Of a stretch of 64,000 nucleotides of DNA, positions 27,801 through 42,800 are shown one piece after another. Position 1 is the stretch's first letter, and every line of letters begins with the position of its first letter. The notes under the pieces were generated by a model. That model searched no databases. It saw nothing but the letters and a program-made list of their open reading frames with translations, and was not told the origin of the DNA. This DNA is from Gyrodactylus bullatarudis (taxonomy: Eukaryota > Platyhelminthes > Monogenea > Gyrodactylidea > Gyrodactylidae), in the NCBI GenBank assembly GCA_012064415.1, contig SSNU01000251.1, positions 1 through 64,000 of the forward strand, read 5' to 3'. The translations under genes were made by a program, and so were the position numbers.

Positions 27801-30800
27801 CGCGCTATACTAATTTAAAGAGAGTTGATATTTTTCAAAAAAACCTACATCCCGTGGTCATAGATAAAAATTAAGATTAACTTTTAGCGAGGAATCACAC
27901 CTCTAGAATTCAAATATGCAATTGCCTGAACTCTATCTGTTAAACCTACAAAGATAAATTGGTTTTGGATCAAAAAATGGGTCATTTTTTGATCGATAAC
28001 AGTGTGATATGTCTCATTATTAATGAGGTAGATGATAAAGTAACAGGCATTTGAGAACAAGAAAGCGTTTGGTGATTCTAACCAACAACCAATGTTGAAG
28101 TTCATTGAAATTCTTATACTGATAGATTGAAATCGAATAAAAATGAAGCTTATTAATAATTCACTTAGGAGAGTCTCAAGACATAAAAGATGAAATCATT
28201 TTTGGTCTTGTAATTTCTAAAAAAACAGAAGAATTATTCAGATGAATTTTCTTTAGTTTCCTGAACATTTGCTCTAATTCCACTTCAAATTTATGCTTTT
28301 TTGAATTAAATCTGACTCAATTTGATCCTACCAAATGAGTAAGTTGTTCAACGAACAACAATGTTCATGGTTATAACCAATTTCAACTCTCAAGTATTGA
28401 CTACTTGATTAAATGATATTTTCACCCAGTTTAACATTTATCCAGAATTTTATTGAAGCATTTGGTTAAACATATGAAAGTGTTGAAAGAGAAAATTCAA
28501 TGAAATTTGTTTCAAATTAAGATTCTGTTGAATATGAGAGACTTTATACATATCCGAGAAAGATTGAATTCCTCTCATATATTTAGGGAGAGTGGAACAT
28601 GAATATTGAAAAAAATCATTTCTATAGAGGAAAATATAATTTTCTTAATTGTTTTCAAAACATAAAAGAGAAATGTATTCGAATCTTAATTTACCTAAAT
28701 TAATTTTCACCTGGAAATTCTGTATTATCACTTATATAAATATTTCTTTCTTTTATATAGTGAAGCGACTTACCCTTTTTTATCTTGATTTAAGCCGATC
28801 ATTGATTCCTCTTGTGTGTTATTCATGGAAGTGTCCGGGGACTTATCCTTCATTAAATTAATTACAATGGTAACTTATTGAAATTTTATAATACAGATGG
28901 GAGAAACTAACCTTGTCATCTTTTTCTTCGCTCGCTTTATTCTTGTACAAAATAACCTTTGGCAACAACACGGGCATTGTCAGACCAAATACAAGACCAA
29001 GGATAAACTAAAAAGAGCTTGATTAACTTGTTTCATTTCAGATGAACAGAATTTAACGAGAAACTTTAAGAAATTCATCATTTGATTTTTTCAATCCTTA
29101 AGTGCTTAAAATTAGTGAATTACTAAACCCTTTTGTGAGGTTCACCCTACATAGGGCGATTATTCAAAGTCAGAAATTCTCAGTTATTAAGCAGATCCAA
29201 ATAATTTCACGTAATTTATCTTATAATTTCTTAGATAAGATCAGAATAATCCTTGAATTGAATAGAATTTCCATTAGAATCTCATTTATAATCGTTTTAC
29301 ATTAATTTTTCTCGATAGGGTTAAACTCGTAAAACCAGTCAAATAATAAAAGATTTCTCATCCTTCTAATAAACTAATTCAGATATTTACTCTAATTGCA
29401 CTATTTTTAGTCGATAAGTTCCCATTCCAGGTGTTTGTGAGGAAGTCTTGACAACAGGGATGAGCCATAAATTTGATAGATTGACCTTCCGCAGCTAACT
29501 TGATAACGGAACTTCTCCCATAATATACTAACTGATGGTTGATAATGAGCTGGGCACGATGTTCATCTTCACGATAGCACTCGTTGAGAACACCCTCTGC
29601 GCGTTCTTGAAAATTTCTAACCAAAAAAGAATTATTCCACAAAATTCAAGATTTTTTCAAAATATTTTCAATAGTACTTTGCATAGGAACGATAGTCTTC
29701 TTTATCTGTGAAATCATCAGTTTTGTTGCATAATGCGTTGAGAAGAATTGAGGCTAAGAGAGCTGCAGCTATTGGTTCCTGTTTGAGAAAAATATCATCC
29801 ATCATTTTGAATTTTCACTGAGAATATTAAAGTAAGTCTCAAATTATATTAATTTCTCCGGCTCCATGGTAAAATTAAGAAAAATAATTTTTTTTCAACG
29901 TTTGTGTCACAATAATATCTAGTATCTTTGTTGTGAACAATTTCAGTATCTTTTTTTCAGGCTGTGTTACTTTCAAACCGGAAAAATCCTATTTCATCAA
30001 AGCACTAAATGTTCAAGTAAAAAATCAAGCAAGTAAAACTGTAACTAGAAATGGATTGAAATCCACACTTGCTGTAAAAAATTGTCAAAATTGACAAACT
30101 GAATTGGTCAATTACCTTGAATATGATCATAACCAACTAACTTCAGGCTTTCCCCTTTTGTGTTCAAATCTGATTGAATCAATTAAAAGACTCTATTAGA
30201 AATTTTATTTAGTATTTGCTTGGTGAGAAATGAGGAATTAGATTTTCTTATCAAACATCTTCGAGATTGAAAATTCTTAATTTAAAAATAGATTAGATAG
30301 AATAACAAACCTTTTCCATTGTCCAAAACAATTCAGCCATTCGTAATTTGCCTACAAGAATTGACCAAATTAAAAGCTCTCTTGCCGGCCTGTCAAGTTG
30401 AATCATTTTTGTTTGAGCTTCATCTAACAAAGTGAAAGTTTTTCAATTTCTCTAAATATTTAGTTACTAATAGAAGAAAACCATGCGATGCAAAGTCTAA
30501 TTTATGAGAAACATCTCTGGAATTGTCGCCATGACAAAGCAAACTAGTGAATATATCATTGGAAAATTAGCTGAGCAAATGCAGTTACCATGCTAGCAGT
30601 TAGCAAAGCTCTAGAGAGTATTTCAATCTAAAATTCATATCTCGCATAAATTCCGATGATATCTAACCAGGTTCCCTTAGGAAGGTTGCAGTTAAACTGG
30701 TTTCCTCTGAACTATTTCTTGGTAGGAAGATTTTCCTCAACTTGTTTGAAATTTGATCATTCTCGTCAGTGATCATACCAAAATTTTCAGTGTTTTCATC

Positions 30801-33800
30801 CGATCTTAATTGTTCTATAGAATAATAAATTCTTGATAACTCTTTTCGTAAAATACAGTGTTGTCCCATAAAGCAAGCTTTATTATTCTTCAAATCATTG
30901 TAACTTAATTAGAGATAGATAATAAATATTCCGATTAGACCATCTAACTAGCTACATTTGAGATAAAAAATTTTTGTTAAAGCTTTCATGAAAATAAAAC
31001 AATACATTTGGCATGGGAAAAATTTATGAGGAAAAATTAGCTTTACATTTACATGACATTATACACGAAATATATAAATAATAGCCGTATGCATCTAATA
31101 AGAGTTTAAGATCATACCTTGAGTACCCAATTTTCCGCTAGGATCTGTATTCATTTGATCAGCTACAGCTGCGGTCAATGCGGCAACATTTCTTAGCTGT
31201 GACATGTCCCCTGTCAAGTCAACAGTTATTCGATAATTATCAGGCTTTTGAAACTGATCTGGAGTGACACTATGAATATCTAATGAATGACCTTGAGAAA
31301 GGGCCAAGGTTTTACTCGGTGATGATAAAGGATCCGAGTGATCTTCTGGGACGGGGGTTTCACTGGCCAAGGGGGCTTTAAAATCTCGTTTACTTCGAAA
31401 TCCAGGATTCTGGTATCCAGTTCCTGAAATAAGAGGCCCTGACATTCCAGGTGTCTTTGGATAATAAATTACTGGCTGATTTGGTATTGGAAGATCCTCC
31501 AAATTCTCTAGACTTGAACGTCTTTTCCGCTGATTTTTACCTAGTTGGTAATAAATTTTAATTTTAATTCAACTTCCGTTTTAGAAATTCAATAATATCC
31601 AAGTTAGAAGTCAAGGTGATTTTAAGTATATTGTACTTCCTTGATCGTTAATTTTATTAAAATCCTTAATAAATCCATTGTAAAGTTGACTCATTTGTTT
31701 TAGAAAAAATCAAGAATTATCTTTTATGATAAGAACAACTGATATCGGGGAGGAACTATTGTATTTCTTGGTTGGGTATCAAGAATTAAACAAAGTTTGT
31801 CTAATACTGTATGAGGAAGTGTATGGGAATTAAAATTCTCAAGAGAACGTATTTAAATGAATTAATTCATATATATATATTCATACTGAATAATACCAAG
31901 AAGTTTGTGCAAAAGAATTTGAATTCAAATTCTATAATTTGATAAATTCTTTTCTCATCCAAGATATTTTCCACATTTATATATATCATGGAATACTTGA
32001 ATTCAAAATTATCCAGCCAAATAGTTAATCAATCACTGTACGATTATAATAATTATTTACTTTTAAGGCTCCAATTTTTGGTTATCAATTTAATCTTGAT
32101 TCTGATTCATGATGAATAATAATGAGTTTTTTTGAGAGAGCCTTTACAAATCAATTTGAATAAGTAGTTTTAACAAGAATATGGTATTTCTGTAAGTAGT
32201 GAAAATATCGGAAATGGGAAAAAGGCTGCACCTGCAAAAGAGATAGAAAACGTAAAAGTCTGACTGGGCAACCGAGATTAGACAGATACGTAAAAAGGAA
32301 GCAATGATCATGGATACAAGCCATCAACCCTGACCCTTTCCTTCAATGCTCCAAATTGAAAGAACCAATCGTTTTTTCATAAATTTTGCTTTACATATAA
32401 TATCTAGTAATAGTCTGATGAGAGCCGGTGAAATATAAGCTTTATAACCAAATATTCACTCGTCTTCTAAATCCTCTTAATGAATAGTTTATTAGAATCA
32501 GAATCAGAAAATATTTTCGAAGAGGCTTAGCAATATGTATAAGTAATGAAAAATCCTTCATCGGTTGAAAGTAGAAGTGTGAATATTTGCTTTGGGCAAA
32601 AAACACCTTCAGAGAGAATCGTAAAAATATATTCCTTTTAGGAAAACAATTTTTTCTGAAATTATCTCTATTTAAATAAACATGAAGATAATCAATAGCA
32701 CTTTATAATAAGATTGATTTCATATCTATGCATAGCCAGACAACAAAAATAAAAACATGATTTTTTCTCAGTCGAATAACAAGTGAGTTTAAATATTTTT
32801 TTATTATGATTTTCCTTTTTTTTCAAATACACACCATAAACAAAAACACAACGATAATAGAACATATTTTCACAGACTAACCATCCTTTCTATTGGGAAT
32901 ATCTGAAACGGGATGCATATCGAATTTCCCACTAATTGTTGTAATAGAAGTAATACTTCTAGGAATTTGACCTTCTTTACCGAATTCCTCGAGTATGCTG
33001 TCTGTTTCGTCCATGTCCACATTAGTATTCATCATGGTTTTTGCTATGGTGGAAAAAGTGAGGAATTAGCAATTCAAGAGTTATCTCATAAACTTTTCAA
33101 CACAATGGAATTCATTCCAGATAAATCAGTAGAAAAATAGTTACATAAAAATCATGCAAAATAAAATTGAACGATTTCACTTCATACTTTATGATCTTGA
33201 TGAAATAATAATGTTTTAGGATCAAGCAATTGAAATTTATATATAGGTTTCTAGGAAAATAGTTTTGACAACAAAATTGATTATTTCATCAAGTTCAAAA
33301 GTATGATCGATTCAGAGATCTTGACAAGTACGTTATTTTAGGAGGATATGAATTTGAATTGAAAAGGTAGACAGGAGAGGACACTTTTCGGATAAAACTG
33401 AGAGAATATGTAGTCGAATCAAAGTTTAAGAGTAAATCTAAAGAATAAAATACACAGTTTCACAAATATATTTTTACAGCAGGATTTCTTGAGAAAATAA
33501 ATTCAACTGTGTGCTACAAAACTAATGTTTTTATTCATATACGAGGATCATGCAGAAGAAATAAAAAGATTAAATTATCTTGATACAAGTCAAGCCCATT
33601 ACCGTAGGGAAGCCTAGAATATCTTTCAGGACTAGAATGTATGTAAAATCCTCGATTTTCAAAGCCAGTAGTAGTAGAGGTCAAGCCGATAGTATTAGAA
33701 TAGATTTCATCTTCATTATTTTCATATTGATCTATGTAAACTATTTTATCGAGAATTCCAAGGGTTTTCATATTAATAGCTTGATTTTCATATGCTGAAT

Positions 33801-36800
33801 TATTATTACTGCTTATTGAATATTGTGAGTTGTCCATTATATCATCTGGATGTTTCTTCCGGTTGCCACGTTTCTTTCCTTTACGTCCACTTCGAGCATC
33901 TTTCTCAGCTTTAGAAGGTGGCACATGTAATATTCATGCAATTTTTTTTTTATTTTTTCAAACAAATTGTCATAAAACATGCAAAAGTTACCGAAATTAT
34001 GTTGAATGATGGGAAAAGAGGGTAAGAAATTTTTGATTAGTTTATTATGGAAAATATCATCAATTTCTCACAATGAGAGAAAAATTTATTTTTAATGAAA
34101 TCATTACAATCCTTACCCAGAAGATCTGCTTTCTTCTCCGGCAAGAGTTTATTCTGAAATTCTTTACTCAAGTAGAGGGGATGATAAAAATCTCCCACAA
34201 GTGACTTGATCACTTTGCCAACATCACGCAAGGCAACTTTTGAACTAGTCTATTGATGGAAAAAATAAAATAAGTTTTATAATCTTTTTTCAAGATGAAA
34301 TAAATAAAGCTTGAGTTAATATAAAAATGAGAATTAACTACCCAATACATAAAAATCAATTAATTGAATCATATAACGGATAGAGGCCTAAAGTTGAAGG
34401 GAATAAATTTTCATAAAAACTGGATTATTTTATTTTGAATTCAGAATTCAAATTTTTTTCCAATGTTTTGTTGATTCCAGAGATTTGTAGGAATAAAAAT
34501 TTGGTTTTTAGAATTTTACTTCATTGAAATCGAATCATGTGGATTTTACAATGATCACAGAGGTAGATCAAAATTACGGAATTGGACCAATTTATCTGAA
34601 ATCTTATAATCAAATTCGAATTTTTTATTCAATTTTTATCAGTGTCTTATCGTTTTTAACTCTTTAATCAACATAATTCTCGAGATGTATCATTGAAAAG
34701 TTAGAAACTTGGCGCTCTCCTGAAATTTTCCAGATTGAATTTTTTTTCTGTTCCAACATATTTATTCAAAAAAACATTTTTATGCCTGACTATCTGAAGA
34801 AAAAGTTGAGTTTTTCTGTAAGCATAGTAAATTCCCATCTCCATTTCAACTACAGCTTTATATGATTAGACCTCGAATATTGAAAATGTAGAATCAACAA
34901 AATAAAAATATCTTCACGTAGATCAATGGGAATTCTGAAACAGGATCTAGCCATGCTTATAGAAACGAAAAAATCTTTATTCTCACAATTCATGCAATTA
35001 AGAGCTTGAGACCACTTCTTGGCAACAGTATTATAGATGCGAAATTAAAATATGCTGATTTAGTTAAACGAAAACGGTTTTGTTGATGATAATACATTTT
35101 TTAAAATAAATACAGATATTTTTAAAACGAACAGTCTTTTAAATTTGAGTGTATTCTTAATTATATCTAAGTTAAAGTTCCAAAATCTATTTAATTATAA
35201 TTAAAATAATTAAATTAAAATAATTAAAATTAAAATAATTATTTTCTTAGCTTATTTTAAAAGAAATAATTTTGACTTTATTAATCTGATATCGATATTC
35301 ATCAGGTACCTGAAATAGCTACCCCAAATTGAGTTTATGAAGTTTGAATTTGAGTCTTGATTTCAAAAATGGTTCACATCTACAACACTGATGCCAATTT
35401 CTACAACTGTTTTAGAAATTCATCTTTATTACAAGCTCCAAAGTACTTGAAAAAATCAATAGCATAAATTTTCATCGCATCTGTGATAATTCATTCAAGA
35501 AACTAAGCACTAAAACAAAACTGTACTCATCTAAAAAAGTAAAAAAGTTTACCTGTTGTCCATTGTTAACCTATGAAGGTAAATTTCATTTAAATTTTTC
35601 ACGTTTTGATTTTTTAATGAGTTTTATCAAAAAAAGGTGTGCCATGTTTGTTTCTTTTCAACTCCAACCCATTGTATCCATCAGTACTACAAAGCCTTTT
35701 CTAGAATATTTCTAAAGCAATTTCTAAATTGTATTCTGATGAATGCAAAAGATCTTGTGTCTGTAATTATCTACTAACAATCGTTTCTATCTGAAAATCA
35801 CTTCAAACTGTCCAAATGTTCTTGGAATTATTTTAAAATTCTAGATAAAAATTCCTCACCCTATGTGAACGATTGTATTCCCACATTTGATTGAATATAG
35901 CTACCTTGGAATTCTAAATGAAAGATTTAATTTATTGCTTTCAAGATATTTAAAATCATTATGTCTTACCATATGTTTTAATTGATCTGTATATAACTTT
36001 TCAAGCATAAACACTGTTAGAAATTCTTCTAGACTGAAACCTTGTTCAAGGAATAATTTGACGAAATCATGTCTATCACTCATCAACGCCTGATACATAT
36101 AATCATTGAGCTGTCCTTTCTAACAAAAAAAGATGATTTTATAACATTCTGCTAGTTAATATGAAAAATGAGTTAGTAATTTTCGAATCTACACCTAGTT
36201 AATATGAAGATGGGAATTTTTGATTTTTACAAAATTCTTATCTTTTTCATCAAGAAATCGAATTAGATCAAGATTTTTAGGAATCTAGATTTTGAGACCC
36301 TCTTTCACGATACGGAGAAAAAAATTCGAAAAAATCACTTTGTAAGGAAAATACGGCAAATTTGAAATCTTGAAGTAGCGCCAAATTCCCATTTTTTTGA
36401 ACTTTGAGTTGAAAAATTGATTGTTGATTTCAATGTGAGAGAGTGATCAAAAGTTGGTTTATAGGATCACAATTAGTCAAAGAAATTAAATATGCGGAAT
36501 CTGGTTGAGAGAATCACAACATAATCGTGTCAAAATTAAATTTTGATTTTTTCATCATTTTCTCTACTTGAAAGTCGATGAAATTTGATATTTCAAAATC
36601 CCAGAAAAATGATGAATTTATCAAAATTTCCTTGATGATCATCGGTTTTTTGTCTTATTGTGATCCTAAAAATCAACTTTTGATCACTCTTTCACATTGA
36701 AATCAAAAAATTTTTCAACTCAAAGTTCGAAAAAATGGGAATCTGGCTCTGCTTCAAGATTTCAAATTTGCCGTATTTTCCTTACAAAGCGATTTTTCTC

Positions 36801-39800
36801 CGTATCGTGAAAGAGGGCCTCAAAATCTAGATTCCTAAAAATTCTGATCTAATTCGATTTCTTGATGAAAAAGATAAGAATTTTGTAATAATCAAAAATT
36901 CCCATCTTCATATTAACTTGCTTTAGATCATGAGGCACACTTTTACGGAATGAGGGAAAAGAATTTGAAAAAAATCTCGAATTAGCGCCAAATTCTCATT
37001 TTTGAATTTTAAGATTAAAATAGAATGAGCGATTAAAAGAACTACTATTAGTAAAAGAAATCAAATATTTAAAATCTTATTTCGAGAATCCCCTAATCAT
37101 CGTGTGAAAATCGAAATTTTTTTTTACAGCTTGAAAATAAATAAAATTTTGATGATCCCAAATTCTTGGGAAATGACAAAATTATAATTTAATTCTCTGT
37201 TTATCGTGATCCTAAAAGCAAGATTTTGATAACCGTCGATATCTTGATGAAAAAATTGAGAATTTTGAAAAAATCATAAATTAATAAATATCTTCGTATT
37301 AACTAAGTGTAAAATAAGATTCATAAATAAAATAAAATTGATTCAATCATAGTCATTGGCATGAAACTTACCTTCCATTTTTTATTTTCCAGAAAAATCT
37401 TTTCACGGGCAATATCAGCTCGATTAAGCGTCAATGTGATTTCTAGTTGTTCCAAATTAAGTTGTTCTGATGAAATATTAGTACCGGCTGAAATAAAAAA
37501 GTAAATTATTTTCAGACTGTTTTAATATGTTTAAAAAATACAATTGATTCTATAAGTAAACATGAGAAATTACATTTATTGAAAAATAATGAAAGTTTTG
37601 AAGAAAAGTCCCCTTTGTAAAAGGTTAAAGAAATAATTTTTTCGTGTTCTTTTTTTCTATAGAATGTGTGAAATGGGTGCTGATCTTTCCTTTGTTAATC
37701 TCCGATAACCTTAAACTAAGAAGAGAGGGGTTGGGGTGACAGAAAGAAATCCCTCGAAGTGGAAATATAATGAAACTCTAAAGCAGACACGACATTTCAA
37801 TTCTTACGTTGATCAGGATTAGTAAACATTGAGATTGGGGTGGCGTTGAGTGAAGGAAAGAGAAGCAGGGATAATTGAAAGACATGAAAAGAGAATAAAA
37901 GATCAAAAAGAGGCAATATTCGAGGATGAAAGAAACTGATCTGAATTATGTAAAAATAGCATGCTTTTTTTGGATTCAAGAACGAACATCTTCGCTATGT
38001 TGATCCAAGACCCAAAAGATTTTACTAAACCAAATTACTTTTGGTTGATGTGAACCGACGAAAATATAAGTTTTCATTCACCTCGTCGTTCTACTAGCCA
38101 GCAAAAAACTAAACAAAATTAGTAAAATAGGATCTAGAATTAGTTTTATAATAAAATTTAGTAAAACTCAGCCATTGGTCATCCAAACGTTTCGAAGGTG
38201 ATTTTCTTTACACGCGTTAAGCTCATCAAACACAAAATACTATTTATATTATTTCATGAACTCATCCCTATTACTTTTGTCCAATTAGATTAGAGAATAT
38301 TATAAGAGTTTGACATATGATAACAAAGTATTGATAGTCAGGATTAATAGACCTAATTTTTCTTCATATTTAATTTAACTTTCTTCTCTTGCCAAAAAGC
38401 TGAATCCAACGCTGCTCAATGTTCACTTCACCGAAATTTCCATTAAACATTGAGTAGTGTTGGATTCAGCTTTTTGGTGAAAGAAAAAAAGTTAAATTAA
38501 ATCTGATGAAAAATTAGGTCTATTACGTTACACTTCTGATAATTATCAATACTTTATTATCGAAGGGATGAAATCATACTTGAGAATTTTGACTCACCAG
38601 ATGCTAGTAGGGAAGAGATCATGTAACCATCAAGGTCACTATCGTCTTCCATATCGAAAATGGAGACCAGAGCTGTGTAATCCTTGATAATTTCAGCCAA
38701 CATGGCTGCTTCCTCATCATAGTTGTGACAATCTGGATGTATCTCGCCGAGAAATTCGTTTAGAACCGAAGCCAACCTTTAATTTTGGTAAATGTCTCTT
38801 AGAACCCGAGTGATGTAAGAGGATTTTGGATATTTACAAGAATTAATTTTTGAGGTGATTTATTTCTGGTTTTTTTCACTTTTTAGTTTGGAGAGGTACT
38901 TATTCTAAGGTTCTTGTTTATGATAGCCGGATATAAATCAAGCAAAATATAAATATTCAGACAGTTTATGAAATTTTAATTTTAAATCACTCTTGGATAG
39001 TGATAGCTGTTGTGGATTTTACGCATCTTCTTGAGTAAAATAAGCAGACAATAAATATTTATGTCAGTCACCTAAAAAAGATTAAAATCGATAAATTTTA
39101 ATTATTGGCCGTTGATAAAAAGGCTATCCATTTCAATTAAAAAAGGGAATTAAATAATGATCTAAATATAACATACCTACTTTTTAGTGATAATTTTGAC
39201 TATTAATTTCAAAACTATGAATATAATTTGACTTTTTTTCTTTTCTGTTAATTTGATTTAAGTGAATTTTCTCTTAGAATAATAAAGAGAAACGTGTTTA
39301 AATATATTTTTAATATTTCCTAGAAAAACTAACGTTGTACAAGCCTCTACAAGATTTAATTAATACTAGAACAACCATGGTCTCTTCCTCGAAAATTTTT
39401 ATCCTAATTTATCATTACAGCTATTAGCAACATTGTTGAGAAAAAATGAACAAAATTTATTTAGGCTTTGTTTTTTCAACTGCTTTTTTCGAATCAGACT
39501 AAAGAAATATTAAATCCAAGGAATCTTCCCAATTAGATGGATTTAGGTAAAAGAAAATGGCCACTAGCAATAAACAATATTTACTGAGAAAATGTTCGAC
39601 AGATTTCTAGACATAATAGTAATTCCAAAAAGGGGTTAACAAATAATACAAACTTAACGTCGAGACTTAGAAAAGCTTCTATTATAATATTGGCTCAAGT
39701 ACAGTTGTTACTTTTTGATTCTATAATTTCTCAATCTTATGTCAGAACTTTGTTCTACAATAGAGATGTAACGAATTTCGACCTTTTATTAAATCGAGAA

Positions 39801-42800
39801 GTTATCAAAGTTTTCCACGAAATTTCCACATATAATTTTGATAACGATGATGTGTGAGATCTAAAATAACCGAAAATTCGTTTGCAATCTCATGCATAGT
39901 CGTGCACTGCCAATTTTCCCTAAATTCTCTTGTAGGCATAGTGGTATAACAAAATTTAACAGAAATGATCTTAACATGATTCGAATACTATTTTCTTTGA
40001 AAAAAAAACACTTTAAGCTTTATCAGCTAAAAAGGTATTCGAATTATTAGTGAAAACGTAGTAAAAATTCATTGAAAATCTAGCGGCATTTTTAAAAAAG
40101 TCTGATCTTTAAACTTGAATATTATCACGCAAAAGCATTTTGATACTTGATCTTATATAAAATAATGTCAAGAATTCATAGTATTATCAATTGAGTAGGT
40201 TTTTGAAGTAGGTTGAAAAATTTTTTACATCTCTATTCTACAAAGAATATTACCGATTTCCCATATTTTTCCCTACTTTTATGGTAACTTTAGAAATTGA
40301 AAATGCCCAAAAATATGCCATATTCTTCAACTTGAAGTTACCTTGTTTCTAGGGGAACTTGTTCTTTATCATCCAATGCCTCTTCTGCTGCCATCTTATT
40401 TGCTGTATCCATTCCGAAGGCGATTGCATCAGCCGCTCCAGATGTTCCCTTATAAAGTTTTCTCCATCAATAAATCAAATTTTTTAGCTTTACTAAATCT
40501 TACCTTTGCCACGACCATAGGACATCTGTTCTGAATGACTGAGCAGTAGACCTGTCTAAGAGTAAAACGATCACCACCAATTATAAGACCACACATTGGA
40601 ACTCGAATATCTTCCTCGTCAGCAGTTTTACCAGCTTTTTGTTTTCCCTGCGTAGTCTTTGATGTATCAACAGTTTCTTTTGATTTTTGCTGGCTATCCT
40701 GGACTGTCTCATTCGAAGCTACATTATTTTGGTGAGGTACAGATGTGGCACTGTTGGATATTCCTGCATTAACTGAGCCGCTCTGAGTTCCAACATTTTC
40801 TCCTACTTTTGGTGATCCTCTTACTGCTTGACTGGAATCAAGGCCAGGCACAACACTCTCTTCAACAATGGAATCTGATCCCCATTGAGATATACAACGT
40901 TCAAACCTTGCTCTTGTTTCTGCTATTCTATGTTTAGACTGATCATCACCAGAATCCAAGAGAAAGAAGTAATTATGATTCGGGTCAAGGGCGCACTCCT
41001 CTACATCGGTCTTAACTTGCTTAGCTTTTTCTTCTTGGGCAGCTTTCTCAGCTTCATCTAAAACTTCATCTTCGTCGTCTTCTTCAACTTGATAGATGCC
41101 AGTACCCTAAAGTTGAAGGATTATTTAAAACCAAAATTATTAGAAATCTATATTTACCTCATTTAGAGCCACATCGAGCATGTCATTCTTTGTTATGCAT
41201 CCAAAGCTTGCGACACCAAATGCCATCATTCGATTGCCTCCGTAAGCATCAGTATAATCCCTGACAGCTTCACCTGCCAACTTCATAATACCCAAATTGA
41301 AGCCTCCAGTTACAATCCAACAACCTGTTGAAAAAATACATTATCATCCACATTTTAGTTTTTCATTCATTACGAATACTCTTCAAAAGTATCAAAACTA
41401 AATTTCAAAATATAGTGATGATTCTATCGAATTATCGTTAACCGTGCGTTATGAGTATAGGATAAGCAAGTTTTTCAGCAAAATATAAACTATACTCATA
41501 AATGTATTAAGGACTCAAAGTAAGGATAGGTTCATCAAGAGCTATTCGATTAATTTCATCGAATAAATCTGAGTGGAATGTAGTCATTTTTATTAAAAGA
41601 TTTATAGAGATAGAATTTACAGAAATAAAGCAAAATTGCACGACATAATCAATAGTAATAAGGAAATATTTTTCTAAATCAATTTCATGCTCACATTTAT
41701 AATTATGAGGATATTATAATTTATAAAGTCATATGTGAGGCAAAAGAGAGATAATTTTGAGCAATGAAAGGGAAAGTTAAGAACTCTCCAAGAGATTCAG
41801 GAAAGGATCAAATATATAAAATGGGAATTGAGATTTTTTTTCAATCAATGCTCAAAGACGACACAAATATTACATCTTATTTCAATTTCAATAAATTCCC
41901 ATGATGAATTTTGGGAATTTTCAATTTTTACCAATGGCACACTTTTACTGATTTAGAATAAAATTAGGAGACATTTTAGGGTTTAGTAAAAAAAAGCTTA
42001 GGGACGTAACGATTATGGTCTTTTTAAAACCATCTATTTCACAGATTACTCATGCCCTCTATCTATAATATGACCTTAAAGATGTCGGCCGTTTAATGCA
42101 CACTACTTAAATGCAGTTAGGCGTGATAGGATTTATGATTTAAATTTAAGACATCAAATCTTGTGTCGTCATTGACATTGATAAAGATTTTTCATTAGAG
42201 AAAGAGCTCTTCTTCAAGGAATAATCACAAATATTGTAATAAATATCTTACCATTGACTATGCGAGTAGTCGGTGAATTTTCAATAAGATGGAAAGAATA
42301 AAAGAATTATAATTCTGTAAATAAATCTCAACTACTCGTGGACAAATACTCAAGGTTTACAAATTCGTTTACAAAAATACCAGTAGAATTCATAGCCTAA
42401 TTTTAATTAGTGTTGTAGTTAACTTGGTTTCGAAATTATCATGAAATATTTCCTAGTTTTTTCTTCTTTTCATAGAAATATTTGCTATTTGGTATTTTGT
42501 GGAAATGTTTCAGTATAATTGACAAAACTTTTGAAATGAATGATCTCTTATTTCTAAATCAGGCTTATTGACAATAACCAAGTAAATACTTCAAGGGTAT
42601 TGAAACTATTATTTACAAGTTTTGTCTGATATTTACACAATAAAAATTTGCCTGATTATCTAAAAAAATGAAAGCTTGAATGTTAATAGGAAAATATCTC
42701 TGTTGCTGATTCAGGGAAACTATGAAACCCAGTCTCCATAAAAATAAAACTGAAATCATGTGGTTCGTAAACCTGTGTTGAGGATTTAATTATTTTTATC

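Larger units (their letters stand above)
24810..29616 (-). other. TRPM2: TRPM2-like gene: transmembrane and pore exons 16-23
   Basis: Exon 16 has the pre-channel motif EGVLNECYREDEHRAQ and ends NGNLSTKNSAIR. Exon 17 is a hydrophobic pre-S1 segment. Exon 18 (74 nt) is a polar linker whose length alone reconciles the phases of exons 17 and 19. S1 spans exons 19-20 (APVVRF to FLLLFSYLLLV); S2 ends FIEEIKQ; S3 contains WNKLDCAALALFIAG; S4-S5 contain RLMYTFSFHIALGPKL and DLIPFMVILTVIIVGYAVA. Exon 22 carries the pore helix and filter (AYFQMFGDFGLDVLQGD). Exon 23 is S6 with LMFNLLIAMFS. The filter is acidic, fitting cation permeation; selectivity is inferred. Confidence 0.9.

Noticed and set aside
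33580..33798. 72-codon plus ORF
   Set aside because: It is antisense to the candidate alternative TRPM exon and has no features of its own.
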